32,373 nucleotides of DNA from NCBI GenBank assembly GCA_021734245.1, contig JAIPJH010000028.1:1-32373 (forward strand), in the 5' to 3' direction. Each line of letters opens with the position of its first letter. Positions within the stretch are counted from its first letter, which is position 1. Shown piece by piece: positions 1 to 8,597 of the stretch. This stretch comes from Candidatus Cloacimonadota bacterium (GTDB lineage Bacteria > Cloacimonadota > Cloacimonadia > Cloacimonadales > TCS61). The notes beneath the pieces were generated by a model that was not told the origin of the DNA, did not search any database, and saw nothing but the letters and a program-made list of their open reading frames with translations. The translations under genes were made by a program, and so were the position numbers.

Positions 1-1
1 G

Positions 2-667
2 GATATTAACATTTGGGAACGTATCGGTTATAATTATCCCAGGTTGATAGATAATCCAGATCCCACATTACCTGTAACCTTATCAAGCTTTACAGGAAAT
101 ATTATTGATGGTTTTCCAACTTTGAATTGGATAACCGAATCTGAATTGGAAAACCTGGGTTGGAATATCTATCGCAGCCAAGATGAAAATGGTATCGATA
201 ACAATAATGTACTAAAATTAAATGATGACCTAATTCCCGGCATGGGAACGGTGACTACACCAACTGAATACAATTATATCGATGAGCAGCCGATTTTGCA
301 ACCAGGAGTTCACTATTACTGGCTGGAAAGTGTAAGCTACAGTGGAGAGTTGGAAGTCTTTGGTCCGGTTTCAATAAATCTGAACAGTTCAAACATTACT
401 CCAGGTGCTCCAGAAAAAAGCTTTGTAAATCAAAATCATCCAAATCCCTTCAATCCCACCACTACGATTCAATTCGGTATTGAAGAAGGAGAAACTGGGA
501 CACTGACAATTTATAATGTGCTTGGACAGAAAGTAATTTCCCAAAAATATGAAGCAGGATTCCATACATTTACCTGGAATGCTTCAAAGCAAGCTTCTGG
601 AGTGTATTTCTATCGTTTGCAGACGCCTTCTTATCACAAAACGATTAGAATGCTAATGTTGAAATAA
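2..667 (+). CDS. C-terminal part of a secreted protein with a type IX (T9SS) sorting domain
   Basis: The frame is open to the left window edge, so this is the 3' end of a longer gene; about 222 residues are visible. The first half, with motifs such as LNWITESELENLGWNIYR, resembles the fibronectin/Ig-like region that often precedes sorting signals in FCB surface proteins. The last ~75 residues are a classic 'type A' sorting domain. It has NHPNPFNPTTTIQF, then LGQKV, then ASGVYFYRL, and ends in a basic, hydrophobic tail (RMLMLK). In the family this domain takes the protein through the type IX machinery and is then cleaved off. The protein is therefore probably exported or surface-attached. The catalytic or binding part lies outside the window, so no function can be given. 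A palindrome (678-706) follows the stop without a T-tract. Confidence 0.9.
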   Translation, partial: DINIWERIGYNYPRLIDNPDPTLPVTLSSFTGNIIDGFPTLNWITESELENLGWNIYRSQDENGIDNNNVLKLNDDLIPGMGTVTTPTEYNYIDEQPILQPGVHYYWLESVSYSGELEVFGPVSINLNSSNITPGAPEKSFVNQNHPNPFNPTTTIQFGIEEGETGTLTIYNVLGQKVISQKYEAGFHTFTWNASKQASGVYFYRLQTPSYHKTIRMLMLK

Positions 668-677
668 TAAATCCAGA

Positions 678-1110
678 CTTGCCTCAATGCGCAGGCTTGA
701 GGTAAGAACGGATGTGATTTTGTTATTCTTAACCCAAACTTCGTTATTGGGTCAAGTCTAACAACACATATTCTTTCCGATAGCTTCATTCGCAGATTCT
801 TGCAGAAGCTGTCGGAAAGGTATTTCACTGTCGGAAAGGTTTTTAGGTAACCATTCACAAGGTTTCGCACAGCTCAACCATTCGAGAAGGTAAGAGTTTT
901 CCGGACTTAAGAACTAAGAACGAGAAACATTTTAAATTGTGTTCTGAACTCCAGTCAAGTCTGAAGTCCAGTGAATTAGCTTTTAGCCCTGACAATTTGT
1001 CGGGGCTTTTTATTTGGAGCAAATCAATTCTTTGATTTTTAAGCGACGAGGTCGCTTGCAAATAGAATTCATCATAGTTTTTGCCATATACTTCGATACG
1101 TCGTTTCACT
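678..1110. repeat. Cluster of imperfect palindromes in a gene-free gap
   Basis: This stretch holds no convincing gene but is dense in inverted repeats. There is a 10-bp stem with one G-T pair at 678-687/697-706. A 15-nt stem with one G-T pair lies at 773-787/805-819, with part of its right arm repeated directly 19 bp later (809-821 and 828-840). A perfect 7-bp stem with a 3-nt loop is at 1041-1057. The gap looks like stacked remains of small palindromic elements. Short ORFs crossing it have no recognisable protein features. Confidence 0.6.
985..1011 (+). terminator. Rho-independent terminator-like hairpin
   Basis: A 10-bp stem (985-994 with 998-1007, one G-T pair) and a 3-nt loop are followed by a short T-run (1007-1011). 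The orientation suits the plus-strand surface-protein gene, but it lies 318 bp past that stop. It may instead belong to the palindrome-rich repeat around it. Confidence 0.45.
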
Positions 1111-1136
1111 CCTACTCAGGATGACAAAATAATCTT

Positions 1137-1312
1137 TCCGTCATTCTGCCAGCCCTGTGGAATGCAGCTTTGCTGCTGGCTTTTTCAAATTCCACTGGGC
1201 CTGCCAAACCGACTTGTCATGCCGTAGCCAATGACGAAGGTAGAAGCTTAGCGAAGGCTGGACGTATCTTGTACGTTGTTCTTACGACTTCGTAAAACTT
1301 CGCCGTGACAGT
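1137..1312. repeat. Dispersed mosaic repeat, copy 1
   Basis: This copy contains the module starting GTCATTCTGCC, the ~50-bp palindromic unit CTGTGGAATGCAGC...AATTCCAC (1155-1205), and a distal module with GGCTGGACGTATCTTG. The same modules recur at 20171, 23002, 27437 and 28724. The ~50-bp unit folds into a hairpin: outer arms of the type CCCNGTGGAAT/ATTCCACNGGG around an inner GCAGC-TTT-GCTGC. Confidence 0.8.
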
Positions 1313-1318
1313 CTTCAT

Positions 1319-1345
1319 AAAAAAAAGCTCCGATAAGATCGGAGC
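1319..1345 (-). terminator. Rho-independent terminator behind the tRNA
   Basis: A perfect 9-bp core stem is written GCTCCGAT-AAG-ATCGGAGC on the plus strand (1327-1345). On the minus strand it is followed by eight T (1319-1326). It lies 66 nt past the tRNA 3' end. It is the first clear terminator after rpoD on this strand, so tRNA and rpoD transcripts may share it. Confidence 0.85.
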
Positions 1346-1411
1346 AAAATGTTGAACAGACCTGAAACTGGCCTGCCCGGGCGTAGTCCCGAAAGTTTTC
1401 GGGACGAAGAC

Positions 1412-1487
1412 TGGTGGGCCCAAGAGGAGTCGAACCTCTGACCGTCCGGTTATGAGCCGGAAGCTCTACCAACTGAGCTATAGGCCC
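1412..1487 (-). tRNA. tRNA with CAT anticodon (elongator Met or TilS-modified Ile)
   Basis: The minus strand folds as a full 76-nt cloverleaf. The acceptor stem is GGGCCTA/TGGGCCC with one G-U pair, and the D-arm is GCTC-AGTTGGTA-GAGC. The anticodon stem TCCGG/CCGGA carries loop CTCATAA, and the T-arm is AGAGG-TTCGACT-CCTCT. The discriminator is A and CCA is encoded. The CAT anticodon fits elongator Met or the Ile tRNA whose C34 is converted to lysidine. Consecutive C4-G69 and C5-G68 pairs, known TilS recognition elements in E. coli, are present and mildly favour Ile2; the call is left open. It sits 88 bp behind rpoD and is followed by a strong terminator. Confidence 0.95.
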
Positions 1488-1575
1488 CAAAATCTATTCT
1501 CTAATGATCACTTAAATTTCGAGTATGTAAAAACAAATTCACTCAAATTCGTGTCAAGAATTTCCTGATAACGAA

Positions 1576-3318
1576 TTACTTAACATTGAAGTTATCTATG
1601 AACTTCATTAAAATATTACTTCTGGTAGGATGTCGAAGTTTTCGCAGAGCTTTATCTTCGATCTGACGAATCCGCTCTCTGGTTACACCAAATATATTTC
1701 CTACTTCTTCCAGAGTTCTGTGATAACCATCGTCGATACCAAATCGTAATCGGATGACTCTTTCTTCTCGGGAAGTAAGAGTTCTCAAAATATCATCAAC
1801 CTGTTTTTTCAGCAGAGTTCTTTCCGCCATTCTTTCCGGTGAGATCGTTCCTTTATCTTCGATGAAGTCTCCCAACAGGCTGTCTTCATCTTCATGGCCG
1901 ATCGGTTTATCAAGGGAAACAGGTTCTTTGGTAATCGCTAAAATGCTTTTTATTTTTTCTACAGGTAATTCCAAGGCGTTTGAAATTTCTTCAGGATATG
2001 GTTCTCTGCCAAGTTCCTGCAATAGTTTTCTGCTGGCACGTTTCACTTTGTTAATCGATTCGATCATATGAACTGGAATACGGATCGTTCTGGCTTGATC
2101 GGCAATGGCACGAGTAATTGCCTGACGGATCCACCAGGTGGCGTATGTGCTGAATTTAAAACCCTTGCGATAATCGTATTTTTCCACAGCTCGCATCAGT
2201 CCCGTGTTTCCTTCCTGGATAAGATCAAGAAAATCTAAACCACGATTGTTGTAACGCTTGGCGATACTTACAACCAAACGCACATTTGCTTCTATCATTT
2301 CATTCTTGGAACGCTCTTTCATCTTTTCGCCGCGTTCCACTTCTGCCAGAAGATCGACCATTTCGTTAGCTGTCATCTTGGTTTCCAGCTCTACACGACG
2401 AATTTTACGACGGGCATTTTTTATCTTACGCAGAGTTTCGATAAAAACGTTCGGTTCGATATTTGTTTCTTTTTGAACTGCGTCATAATCTTCGGGAGAT
2501 TTGTTTGCTTTTCGTCCAAATGTACAAATTTCATCAATGCTGTATTTCCTGATTTTAGAAAGGTGCTTGATAGTTTTCTGGCTGTCTTTTATTCTATCAA
2601 CAAGGCTGCGAATTCTGTAAACCATCCTTTTCAGGAGCTTTTCATTGTAAGTAAGTTTGTCGAAGATTTCCATGATTTTGGCACGTTTTTTTTCAATGGT
2701 CTCCTGATCGACAAGATGTCCAATTTCATCGTATTCACTGTTATCGATAATATCACCGATCTCATCAAAAATAGCACTGGTTTCTTTTATCACCTGTTCA
2801 AATTCGTTGATAAGAGTAGCTTCCTGAGCTTTGTCCATCCAGGTTCCGTATTCGATCTTGAATATCTGATCCAGCTTTACACGTTTCTCACGATAGCGAT
2901 GCAGGAAATTCTCCATCTCCCGCAATGTAGATCCACTCATAAAAACATATTTATTAATATATTTTTGTCCGCTTTCGATCTTCTTGGCAATGCGAACTTC
3001 ACCTTCCCGATCCAAAAGAGGAACACGGCCCATTTCGCCCAGATACATACGAACCGGGTCGTCGTAATAGCGTTTATTCTGGAATTTCTTGGTTTTTTTG
3101 TTTTTCTTTACAGATACTTTTTTCTTGGTAACTCTTTTCTGTGTTTCATCGATCAGTTCGATACCTTCTTCCACAATATCATTAATAATATCATCAATTT
3201 TATCCAAAAATATCGGATTGCTGGGAAGGATGTTATTGATCTGTTTAAATGTTAACAGGTTATTATTCTTTCTGGCCAGATCTACAAGTTTTTTTATACA
3301 TTCATTGTAACTCAGCAT
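1576..3318 (-). CDS. rpoD: Primary RNA polymerase sigma factor (RpoD/SigA)
   Basis: Housekeeping sigma-70 factor, 580 residues, complete. Region 1.1 is a helical N-terminus (about 1-60) followed by a Lys-rich linker. Region 1.2 contains [13 protein letters not shown] non-conserved helical insert of ~200 residues follows. Regions 2.1-2.4 contain [38 protein letters not shown] and [17 protein letters not shown]. Region 3 follows, then region 4 with the -35-binding helix-turn-helix ([20 protein letters not shown]). The insert marks a primary sigma factor rather than an alternative one. AGGAG lies 7 nt before the ATG and is embedded in the end of dnaG, only 10 bp away. It is the last protein gene of the rpsU-to-rpoD operon. 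Confidence 0.98.
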   Translation of the reverse strand: MLSYNECIKKLVDLARKNNNLLTFKQINNILPSNPIFLDKIDDIINDIVEEGIELIDETQKRVTKKKVSVKKNKKTKKFQNKRYYDDPVRMYLGEMGRVPLLDREGEVRIAKKIESGQKYINKYVFMSGSTLREMENFLHRYREKRVKLDQIFKIEYGTWMDKAQEATLINEFEQVIKETSAIFDEIGDIIDNSEYDEIGHLVDQETIEKKRAKIMEIFDKLTYNEKLLKRMVYRIRSLVDRIKDSQKTIKHLSKIRKYSIDEICTFGRKANKSPEDYDAVQKETNIEPNVFIETLRKIKNARRKIRRVELETKMTANEMVDLLAEVERGEKMKERSKNEMIEANVRLVVSIAKRYNNRGLDFLDLIQEGNTGLMRAVEKYDYRKGFKFSTYATWWIRQAITRAIADQARTIRIPVHMIESINKVKRASRKLLQELGREPYPEEISNALELPVEKIKSILAITKEPVSLDKPIGHEDEDSLLGDFIEDKGTISPERMAERTLLKKQVDDILRTLTSREERVIRLRFGIDDGYHRTLEEVGNIFGVTRERIRQIEDKALRKLRHPTRSNILMKFIDNFNVK

Positions 3319-3328
3319 TCAATCTCCT

Positions 3329-5032
3329 TTAGTAAAGGGTTTTAGTAACTTTTCTCTTATCGAGTGTCAGAACTTTCTTTTTCAGCTCATTTTTTTGGGA
3401 TAGAAGATCCCGGTCTTTTGGATTTTCACGAATCCTGGTATTAATATATTTGAGCTCTGTTTGAAACTTCCTCAACTTCAAATTATTTATATTTTCATCT
3501 ACAGAAGTATTGGGAACTGGCAGCATCATCAATTCGGTGATTGTACTTTTAATTATTTCATCATCAGTATAATCGACCAAACTCGATATTTGCCCCATAT
3601 CCTCTATATGCTCCTGCATAATTCCAAATATACTTTTATATGCGTCTGAAAAAAAATAAGTCGAATCTATCTCTTGTGCAACTTTTTTATATAATATTTT
3701 ATTATCTAATATTAAACATATAAGATTTTTTTCATCTTCAAATTTGTTCAAAAGAGTTTTTTGAGTTGTAACTTTTGTCCTATTTGGTTTGCGTTTTTTT
3801 ATTTTTGTTCGGATGGCGTGTTCACTGATTCCAAAGATCTCGGAAATATCTTTGATGAAAAGTTCCTGAGAAATTTCATCATTCATTTCATTCAGAATTT
3901 CTATCAGCGTATCCAGTTTTGCTCTTTCTTCCAGCTGCAGGCTTTTGTCTTGCTGCAGGAATTTGGGAAGTGATAAAGCATTTGAGATCAGGTCATTTAA
4001 TTTAGCTGCATCATTTTCCTGCAGATAACTGTCAGGATCAGTTTCGCTTGGAAGTTGAATTATGTATGCTTTATATCCATGTTCTATTACATTTCCAGCA
4101 GCACGCACAGCAGCTTTACGACCGGCTTTGTCACCATCGTAGATCATGTAGAAATTGTTTGTGTATCTGCCCAGAAGTTTTATCTGTCCGTCGGTGAGAG
4201 AAGTTCCCAGCGATGCAACGCAGTTGGTGAATCCCTTTTCGTATAAACGCAGGAAATCTGTGTAACCTTCGCAGATGAGAACCGTGTCTTTTTTCTGAAT
4301 TTCGTATTTTGTCAGGAAGAGCCCGTAAAGTTCATTGCCTTTCGTATAAATTTCTGTTGTGGGTGAATTTACATATTTCCCACCAGATTGATCATCATGT
4401 AGAATTCTACCACCAAAAGCAATTATCTTACCGGTATGATCATGAATAGGGAACATCAAACGATTGCGAAATAGATCACTTCCACCCTGAGTGAACAAAC
4501 CAGTATTTGGTAAAATTTTATCGTTGATGCTGTTTTTTATTAAATAATTTTTCAGTGAATTAAAGCCATCCAAAGCATACCCGATCTGAAATTTCTGGAT
4601 CGCATCGTTACTGAAACCACGCTCGGAAAGATAACGCAGAGCAAAATCTCCATGTTTAAAAAGATTATCACAGAAAAATTCACCAGCCAGTTTATAAATG
4701 GAATAGATCAGATCACGGCGGTTTTTTTTCTTGGTGTTTACAGGTGATTGCTGCAAAACGATGCCAGCTCTTTGAGCCAGTTTTTTCATCGCTTCCCAGA
4801 ACGAAAGTTTCTCGTATTCCTGAACGAAATGGATCACATTTCCACCTTTTCCGCAACCGAAACATTTGAAGATCTGCTTCTTTTCGCTCACCACAAAGGA
4901 AGCAGTTTTTTCGTCATGGAACGGGCAGCGTGCTTTAAAGTTACTTCCCGTCTTTTTGAGCGGAAAATAACTGCCGATCACATCGACGATGTTATTGTTA
5001 TCAATTACTTCTTCAATTATTCTTTGATCCAT
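3329..5032 (-). CDS. dnaG: DNA primase
   Basis: Makes RNA primers at the replication fork; 567 residues. The N-terminal CHC2 zinc finger is visible as CPFH (C36, H39) and CFGC (C57, C60). The catalytic core includes the TOPRIM motifs EGYTD (E255, D259) and DGDKAG (D299, D301), the metal-binding acidic residues of the family. The C-terminal ~150 residues are poorly conserved and should be the helicase (DnaB)-binding domain. The start at 5032 is supported by GGAG upstream. The order mutS2-dnaG-rpoD, with gaps of 31 and 10 bp, indicates one transcript, as in the macromolecular-synthesis operon of other bacteria. Confidence 0.98.
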   Translation of the reverse strand: MDQRIIEEVIDNNNIVDVIGSYFPLKKTGSNFKARCPFHDEKTASFVVSEKKQIFKCFGCGKGGNVIHFVQEYEKLSFWEAMKKLAQRAGIVLQQSPVNTKKKNRRDLIYSIYKLAGEFFCDNLFKHGDFALRYLSERGFSNDAIQKFQIGYALDGFNSLKNYLIKNSINDKILPNTGLFTQGGSDLFRNRLMFPIHDHTGKIIAFGGRILHDDQSGGKYVNSPTTEIYTKGNELYGLFLTKYEIQKKDTVLICEGYTDFLRLYEKGFTNCVASLGTSLTDGQIKLLGRYTNNFYMIYDGDKAGRKAAVRAAGNVIEHGYKAYIIQLPSETDPDSYLQENDAAKLNDLISNALSLPKFLQQDKSLQLEERAKLDTLIEILNEMNDEISQELFIKDISEIFGISEHAIRTKIKKRKPNRTKVTTQKTLLNKFEDEKNLICLILDNKILYKKVAQEIDSTYFFSDAYKSIFGIMQEHIEDMGQISSLVDYTDDEIIKSTITELMMLPVPNTSVDENINNLKLRKFQTELKYINTRIRENPKDRDLLSQKNELKKKVLTLDKRKVTKTLY

Positions 5033-5063
5033 TCATTCTCCAAAAAGATGACAAAAACCATAG

Positions 5064-7403
5064 TTATTTTTCTAAAACCACTACAGTTACACCATCTCCG
5101 CCAGCTTCGGGAGGGGGTGAAAAAAAGTCGACAACTTTTTTCTTTTTTCTAAGATATTGACGCACTTTTGCACGCAGAGCTCCGGTTCCTTTACCATGAA
5201 CAATTCTCAATCTTTCCAACCCGGAAAAGATAGCATTGTCTATAAAAGTCTCAATTTTTGGTTTTGCTTCATCAAAAGTATTTCCCAGGATCTTTAGTTC
5301 CATTTTTACTTCCGGTCGAGGTACAGAAACGCTTGGTTTTGTTTTCTTAACAGGTTTTTTAGTTGTTTTAAAAATATTAGAATTTGAGGTAGTGAAAAAT
5401 ATTCCACCCATATCCACTTTTATCTCTTTATCAAAAACTTCTATGATCTCAGCTTCTGTTTCCATATCCTTCAGCCAGATCAGTTTACCTGGCTTGGGAT
5501 TTGTTTCAAGTTCTCGCTGAAAATCCTGCAGCTGATCTTCTTGTTCCTTGAATTTTAAATTCTGTTCATTTATTTTGTTTAAAGAATTTTCCAGCAGCTC
5601 TTTTCTCCTCTTTTTGTCGGATTTCTTGATCGAGTCGATCTCGTTATTGAGTTCCTTCTGCAGAGTTGTCAAAAACTCCCGTGCTTCCCGCATCGATTTG
5701 CGTTTTATTGCTTTGGAATTTTCTTCCATTTCGTCGATCTTGTGCTGGTGTTCATCGATCTTTTTATTAAGCAGTGCAGTTTTCAATTCATATTGATAGA
5801 GCTGATGTGAAAGCGCTTGTTTTTCTTCCGTCATTCGAGTCAGGAGATCGGTCATTTCCACGCTTTGATTGCCGGTAAGTTCTTTGGCTCGATTGATCAA
5901 ATTCTCATTCATCCCCAGTCGGGAAGCTACTTCGATAGCGAAACTGTTCCCGGGAAGACCGAGTTTGAAATTATAAGTTGGAACATGTTTATCAGCATCG
6001 AATTGCATAGCTGCATTCATGCAGTTTTTGTGCTTTTCAGCAAAAATTTTAAGAGCTGTGTAGTGAGTTGTTATAACTCCCACACAATTGAGTTCTGCCA
6101 GTTTTTCCAGAATGGATTGTGCTAAAGCAGAACCCTGTTCAGGATCGGTGGCAGCTCCGATCTCATCTATAAGAACGAGAGAATTCTCTGTTCCCTTTTT
6201 TACCATTTCATCGATATTTTTGATGTGAGAAGAAAAAGTACTGAGTGCATTTTCCAAAGACTGATTATCTCCGATATCAGCAAAAACCTGTGGAAAAATT
6301 CCGATCTTACTGTCGAATCTGGCAGGAATAGGTAAACCGGAAAGTGCCATCAGAGTTAGAAGTCCAATGGTTTTTAGAGTAACTGTTTTTCCACCGGTAT
6401 TTGGCCCGGAAATCAGTAGCAGTTTAAATTCTCTTCCCAGTTCCAGATCAAATGGAATAACTTTTTTGAGGGAACCGTAGGAGTGGATAAGAAGTGGGTG
6501 ACGGGCATTGCTGAGTGAAATTATCGGCTTTTCCACGATCTCTGGTTTTTCAGCAGAAATGGAATGGGAAAATCTTCCTACAGCAAAATGAAAATCGAGT
6601 TCTTGCAGAATTTTTGTATTATCGATGATTTCAGTTTTATATTCTCGCAATTGTTTTGTATATTCTATGAAAATTCTGTGGATCTCTCTTTTTTCCTCGC
6701 TGCTGGTCATGTCAATCTCATTGTTGATGCCGACAGCTTCCTGAGGTTCCATGTAAACTGAGTTTTTGCTGCCGGAGCGTCCGTGAACAATTCCCTGAAC
6801 AAAGCTGGTAGAACTTTCTTTGAGCGGAATTACGAATCTTCCATCGCGCTGAGTTACGATCTTATCGTGGATATAATTCTTGTTTTCAAATTCATTTAGT
6901 TTCGTATTCAGAAGTCCGGTAATCGATCTTCTTAATTTGCGTTTTTTCTTCCTGATATTTGCCAGTTCAGTTGAAGCGGAATCTTTTACCAGGCCTTCAG
7001 TATCAAAGATCTGTTTAAATCTTTCAGCCAGTTCAGGAAGTTTAAATAATTTTTGAATCATATTAACAAATTTAGGATTATCTTCCTGGTTTTCTTCAGA
7101 ATAGTAAATGTTGTTAGCAGCTTCCAGATTGAAATAGATCTGCTGGAATTCTTCGTAATTGTAGGTGATATGCTTTATATTGTTAAGAAGTTCGTTGAGG
7201 TTGGAAATGCGGGAGAAATTGAATTGCAGGCCTGTTTTGATCAGGTTTCGGATCTCTTCATTCAAAACCAATAATTTATCAACTTCGGTTTTGGAACTTA
7301 GTGGTTTTAATTCCAATGCAAGCTGCCTTCCCAAACCGGAATGGCATTCCTCTGCCAGAATTTCCTTTATTTTATTGTATTCGAGTTGTGAATATACCTG
7401 CAT
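5064..7403 (-). CDS. mutS2: MutS2 family ATPase/Smr-domain protein
   Basis: A full-length MutS2, 779 residues. It lacks the mismatch-recognition domain of MutS. It has the core/clamp region, then an ABC-type ATPase with Walker A GPNTGGKT (333-340) and Walker B LVLIDEIG (about 410). A long charged coiled coil (about 515-640) follows, then a C-terminal Smr domain with HGKGTGALR. Family members suppress recombination and/or act on collided ribosomes. The Smr motif that normally reads LDLRG (or LDLHG) is LKILG here, so the Smr nuclease function may be altered. The gene lies between cvpA and dnaG in a tight minus-strand operon. Confidence 0.95.
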   Translation of the reverse strand: MQVYSQLEYNKIKEILAEECHSGLGRQLALELKPLSSKTEVDKLLVLNEEIRNLIKTGLQFNFSRISNLNELLNNIKHITYNYEEFQQIYFNLEAANNIYYSEENQEDNPKFVNMIQKLFKLPELAERFKQIFDTEGLVKDSASTELANIRKKKRKLRRSITGLLNTKLNEFENKNYIHDKIVTQRDGRFVIPLKESSTSFVQGIVHGRSGSKNSVYMEPQEAVGINNEIDMTSSEEKREIHRIFIEYTKQLREYKTEIIDNTKILQELDFHFAVGRFSHSISAEKPEIVEKPIISLSNARHPLLIHSYGSLKKVIPFDLELGREFKLLLISGPNTGGKTVTLKTIGLLTLMALSGLPIPARFDSKIGIFPQVFADIGDNQSLENALSTFSSHIKNIDEMVKKGTENSLVLIDEIGAATDPEQGSALAQSILEKLAELNCVGVITTHYTALKIFAEKHKNCMNAAMQFDADKHVPTYNFKLGLPGNSFAIEVASRLGMNENLINRAKELTGNQSVEMTDLLTRMTEEKQALSHQLYQYELKTALLNKKIDEHQHKIDEMEENSKAIKRKSMREAREFLTTLQKELNNEIDSIKKSDKKRRKELLENSLNKINEQNLKFKEQEDQLQDFQRELETNPKPGKLIWLKDMETEAEIIEVFDKEIKVDMGGIFFTTSNSNIFKTTKKPVKKTKPSVSVPRPEVKMELKILGNTFDEAKPKIETFIDNAIFSGLERLRIVHGKGTGALRAKVRQYLRKKKKVVDFFSPPPEAGGDGVTVVVLEK

Positions 7404-7462
7404 ATAAATTCCTCTGGGATTATACTTCTATCAAATAATATTTCCTGAATTATATTATGAAA

Positions 7463-8023
7463 TTATTTCTTGGTTTTTTCCTCAACTGCATCGGTTATTT
7501 TCTGATCTAAATCTTCGATGGTTTTTTCGATGGGAACCTTGAATTTATTTGCTTCGGGAAAGTTTTTATCTACAATCAAAGTGAATTTACGAATATATTG
7601 AACAGCAACTGAATCATTCGTAAATTTGCGAATACTTTTCCGCATGGGAGTTATATCGAGTAAAATTAGCACGATAGCAATTATGAGAACTCCGTTCAAA
7701 AAACCGAAAACCATTCCTAAAATGCGATCCAGACAGCCGGCATTCAGGATGTTCATGATTTTGCTGAGCATCCAACCTATGATTTTTACAACAATAGTGA
7801 TAAAGAATATGATGAGAATATATGCTAAGGCAACAGCCAGAATTTCATTTATTCCCAACTCTCGGATCAGCATGATCTTGACCGGATTTCCAATTTTGAT
7901 GATGAGAATAATAATGACGATAAGCCCTAAAAGCCCTAAAACGCTTTTGATAAAACCTTTTCGCAACCCGTTAAAAACGAATGCTAAAACAAATATTCCA
8001 ATAATTATATCCAATAAATGCAT
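7463..8023 (-). CDS. cvpA: CvpA family inner-membrane protein
   Basis: A 186-residue integral membrane protein with four hydrophobic segments in the first ~130 residues. It begins LLDIIIGIFVLAFVFNGLRKG, the typical CvpA opening (DxxI...G...GF), followed by a charged cytoplasmic tail. CvpA is named for colicin V production in E. coli. Its general role appears to be in envelope homeostasis and is not well defined. GAGGAT lies before the ATG. It is the first gene after the hairpin at 8059-8085 and is followed by mutS2 after 59 bp, an arrangement seen in several phyla. Confidence 0.85.
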   Translation of the reverse strand: MHLLDIIIGIFVLAFVFNGLRKGFIKSVLGLLGLIVIIILIIKIGNPVKIMLIRELGINEILAVALAYILIIFFITIVVKIIGWMLSKIMNILNAGCLDRILGMVFGFLNGVLIIAIVLILLDITPMRKSIRKFTNDSVAVQYIRKFTLIVDKNFPEANKFKVPIEKTIEDLDQKITDAVEEKTKK

Positions 8024-8058
8024 TTCATATCCTCACTTTCATTTTCTTTGCATTCAGC

Positions 8059-8085
8059 AAAAAATGGGGAGATTTTATCTCCCCA
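8059..8085 (-). terminator. Intra-operon terminator/attenuator between yqeY and cvpA
   Basis: A perfect 8-bp stem (TGGGGAGA/TCTCCCCA, 8065-8085, 5-nt loop) is followed on the minus strand by six T. It lies 53 bp past the yqeY stop and only 35 bp before the cvpA start. That leaves little room for a separate promoter, so partial readthrough into cvpA-mutS2-dnaG-rpoD is likely. The E. coli rpsU-dnaG-rpoD operon has a comparable terminator after rpsU. Confidence 0.85.
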
Positions 8086-8138
8086 CTTTCTTAAATATTT
8101 ATCCGAAATCAAATTCAGACACGATGATCAATTTAGAA

Positions 8139-8579
8139 TTATGCCTGTAATTTCTGTCTTACCAGCATGCTCAGAATTTTTCCATCTGCCTGGTTTCCCA
8201 GCTTTTCTTTCAAAGCTTTCATCACTTTGCCCATATCTTTCATGGAAGTGGCTTCCAGCTCTGCAATAAGATTATTTACTGCAGCAGCCAGTTCTTCTTC
8301 CGAAAGCGGTTCGGGTAAAAAGCTTTCGATAACTTCGATTTCGTATTGTTCATTGGCGGCAAGTTCAGGTCTGTTGCCTTGTTCATAAAGTTCAATCGCC
8401 TGTTTTCTACTCTTAATCTGACTTTGCAAAACAGAAATTGCATCATCTTCCGACAGCTTCTGTTTCTTTTCGATCTCTGCGTATTTAAGAGCAGCTTTTA
8501 CAGACCTGAGTACTTTCAGTCGCTTCTGATCTTTGCTGCGGAGAGCTATTAGAACAGCTTTTTCGATATCTTGAATCAT
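8139..8579 (-). CDS. yqeY: GatB/YqeY domain protein
   Basis: A 146-residue soluble protein of the YqeY family. It is all-helical with the C-terminal tRNA-binding-like domain shared with the GatB subunit of the tRNA amidotransferase. Recognisable stretches are VLRSVKAALKYAEIE, YEQGNRPELAANEQYEIEVIESFLP, and a C-terminal DMGKVMKALKEKLG that matches the 'GKVM..L' signature. Its exact role is unknown. It follows rpsU with an 18-bp gap, a pairing conserved from Firmicutes to Proteobacteria. The ribosome-binding site is weak (GGGATA), so translation may depend on rpsU. Confidence 0.92.
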   Translation of the reverse strand: MIQDIEKAVLIALRSKDQKRLKVLRSVKAALKYAEIEKKQKLSEDDAISVLQSQIKSRKQAIELYEQGNRPELAANEQYEIEVIESFLPEPLSEEELAAAVNNLIAELEATSMKDMGKVMKALKEKLGNQADGKILSMLVRQKLQA

Positions 8580-8597
8580 AACTATATCCCGGATTAA

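Noticed and set aside
855-1109. Minus-strand 84-codon frame in the palindrome gap
   Set aside because: No ribosome-binding site, domain or signal; it runs across hairpin repeats and looks like chance.
1217-1490. Two minus-strand frames over the tRNA and repeat copy 1
   Set aside because: They read through the tRNA or the repeat; the tRNA fold explains the sequence. Only the repeat-related peptide pattern was kept as an observation.
1552-1557. TTGACA (minus strand) as a separate tRNA promoter
   Set aside because: No -10 hexamer at 16-18 nt; the nearest candidates are 22 or more nt away.
2473-3255. 260-codon plus-strand frame opposite rpoD
   Set aside because: Antisense shadow of a clearly conserved sigma factor; no start signal or protein features.
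7626-8150. 174-codon plus-strand frame opposite cvpA
   Set aside because: Mirror of hydrophobic codons of CvpA; runs through the terminator hairpin.
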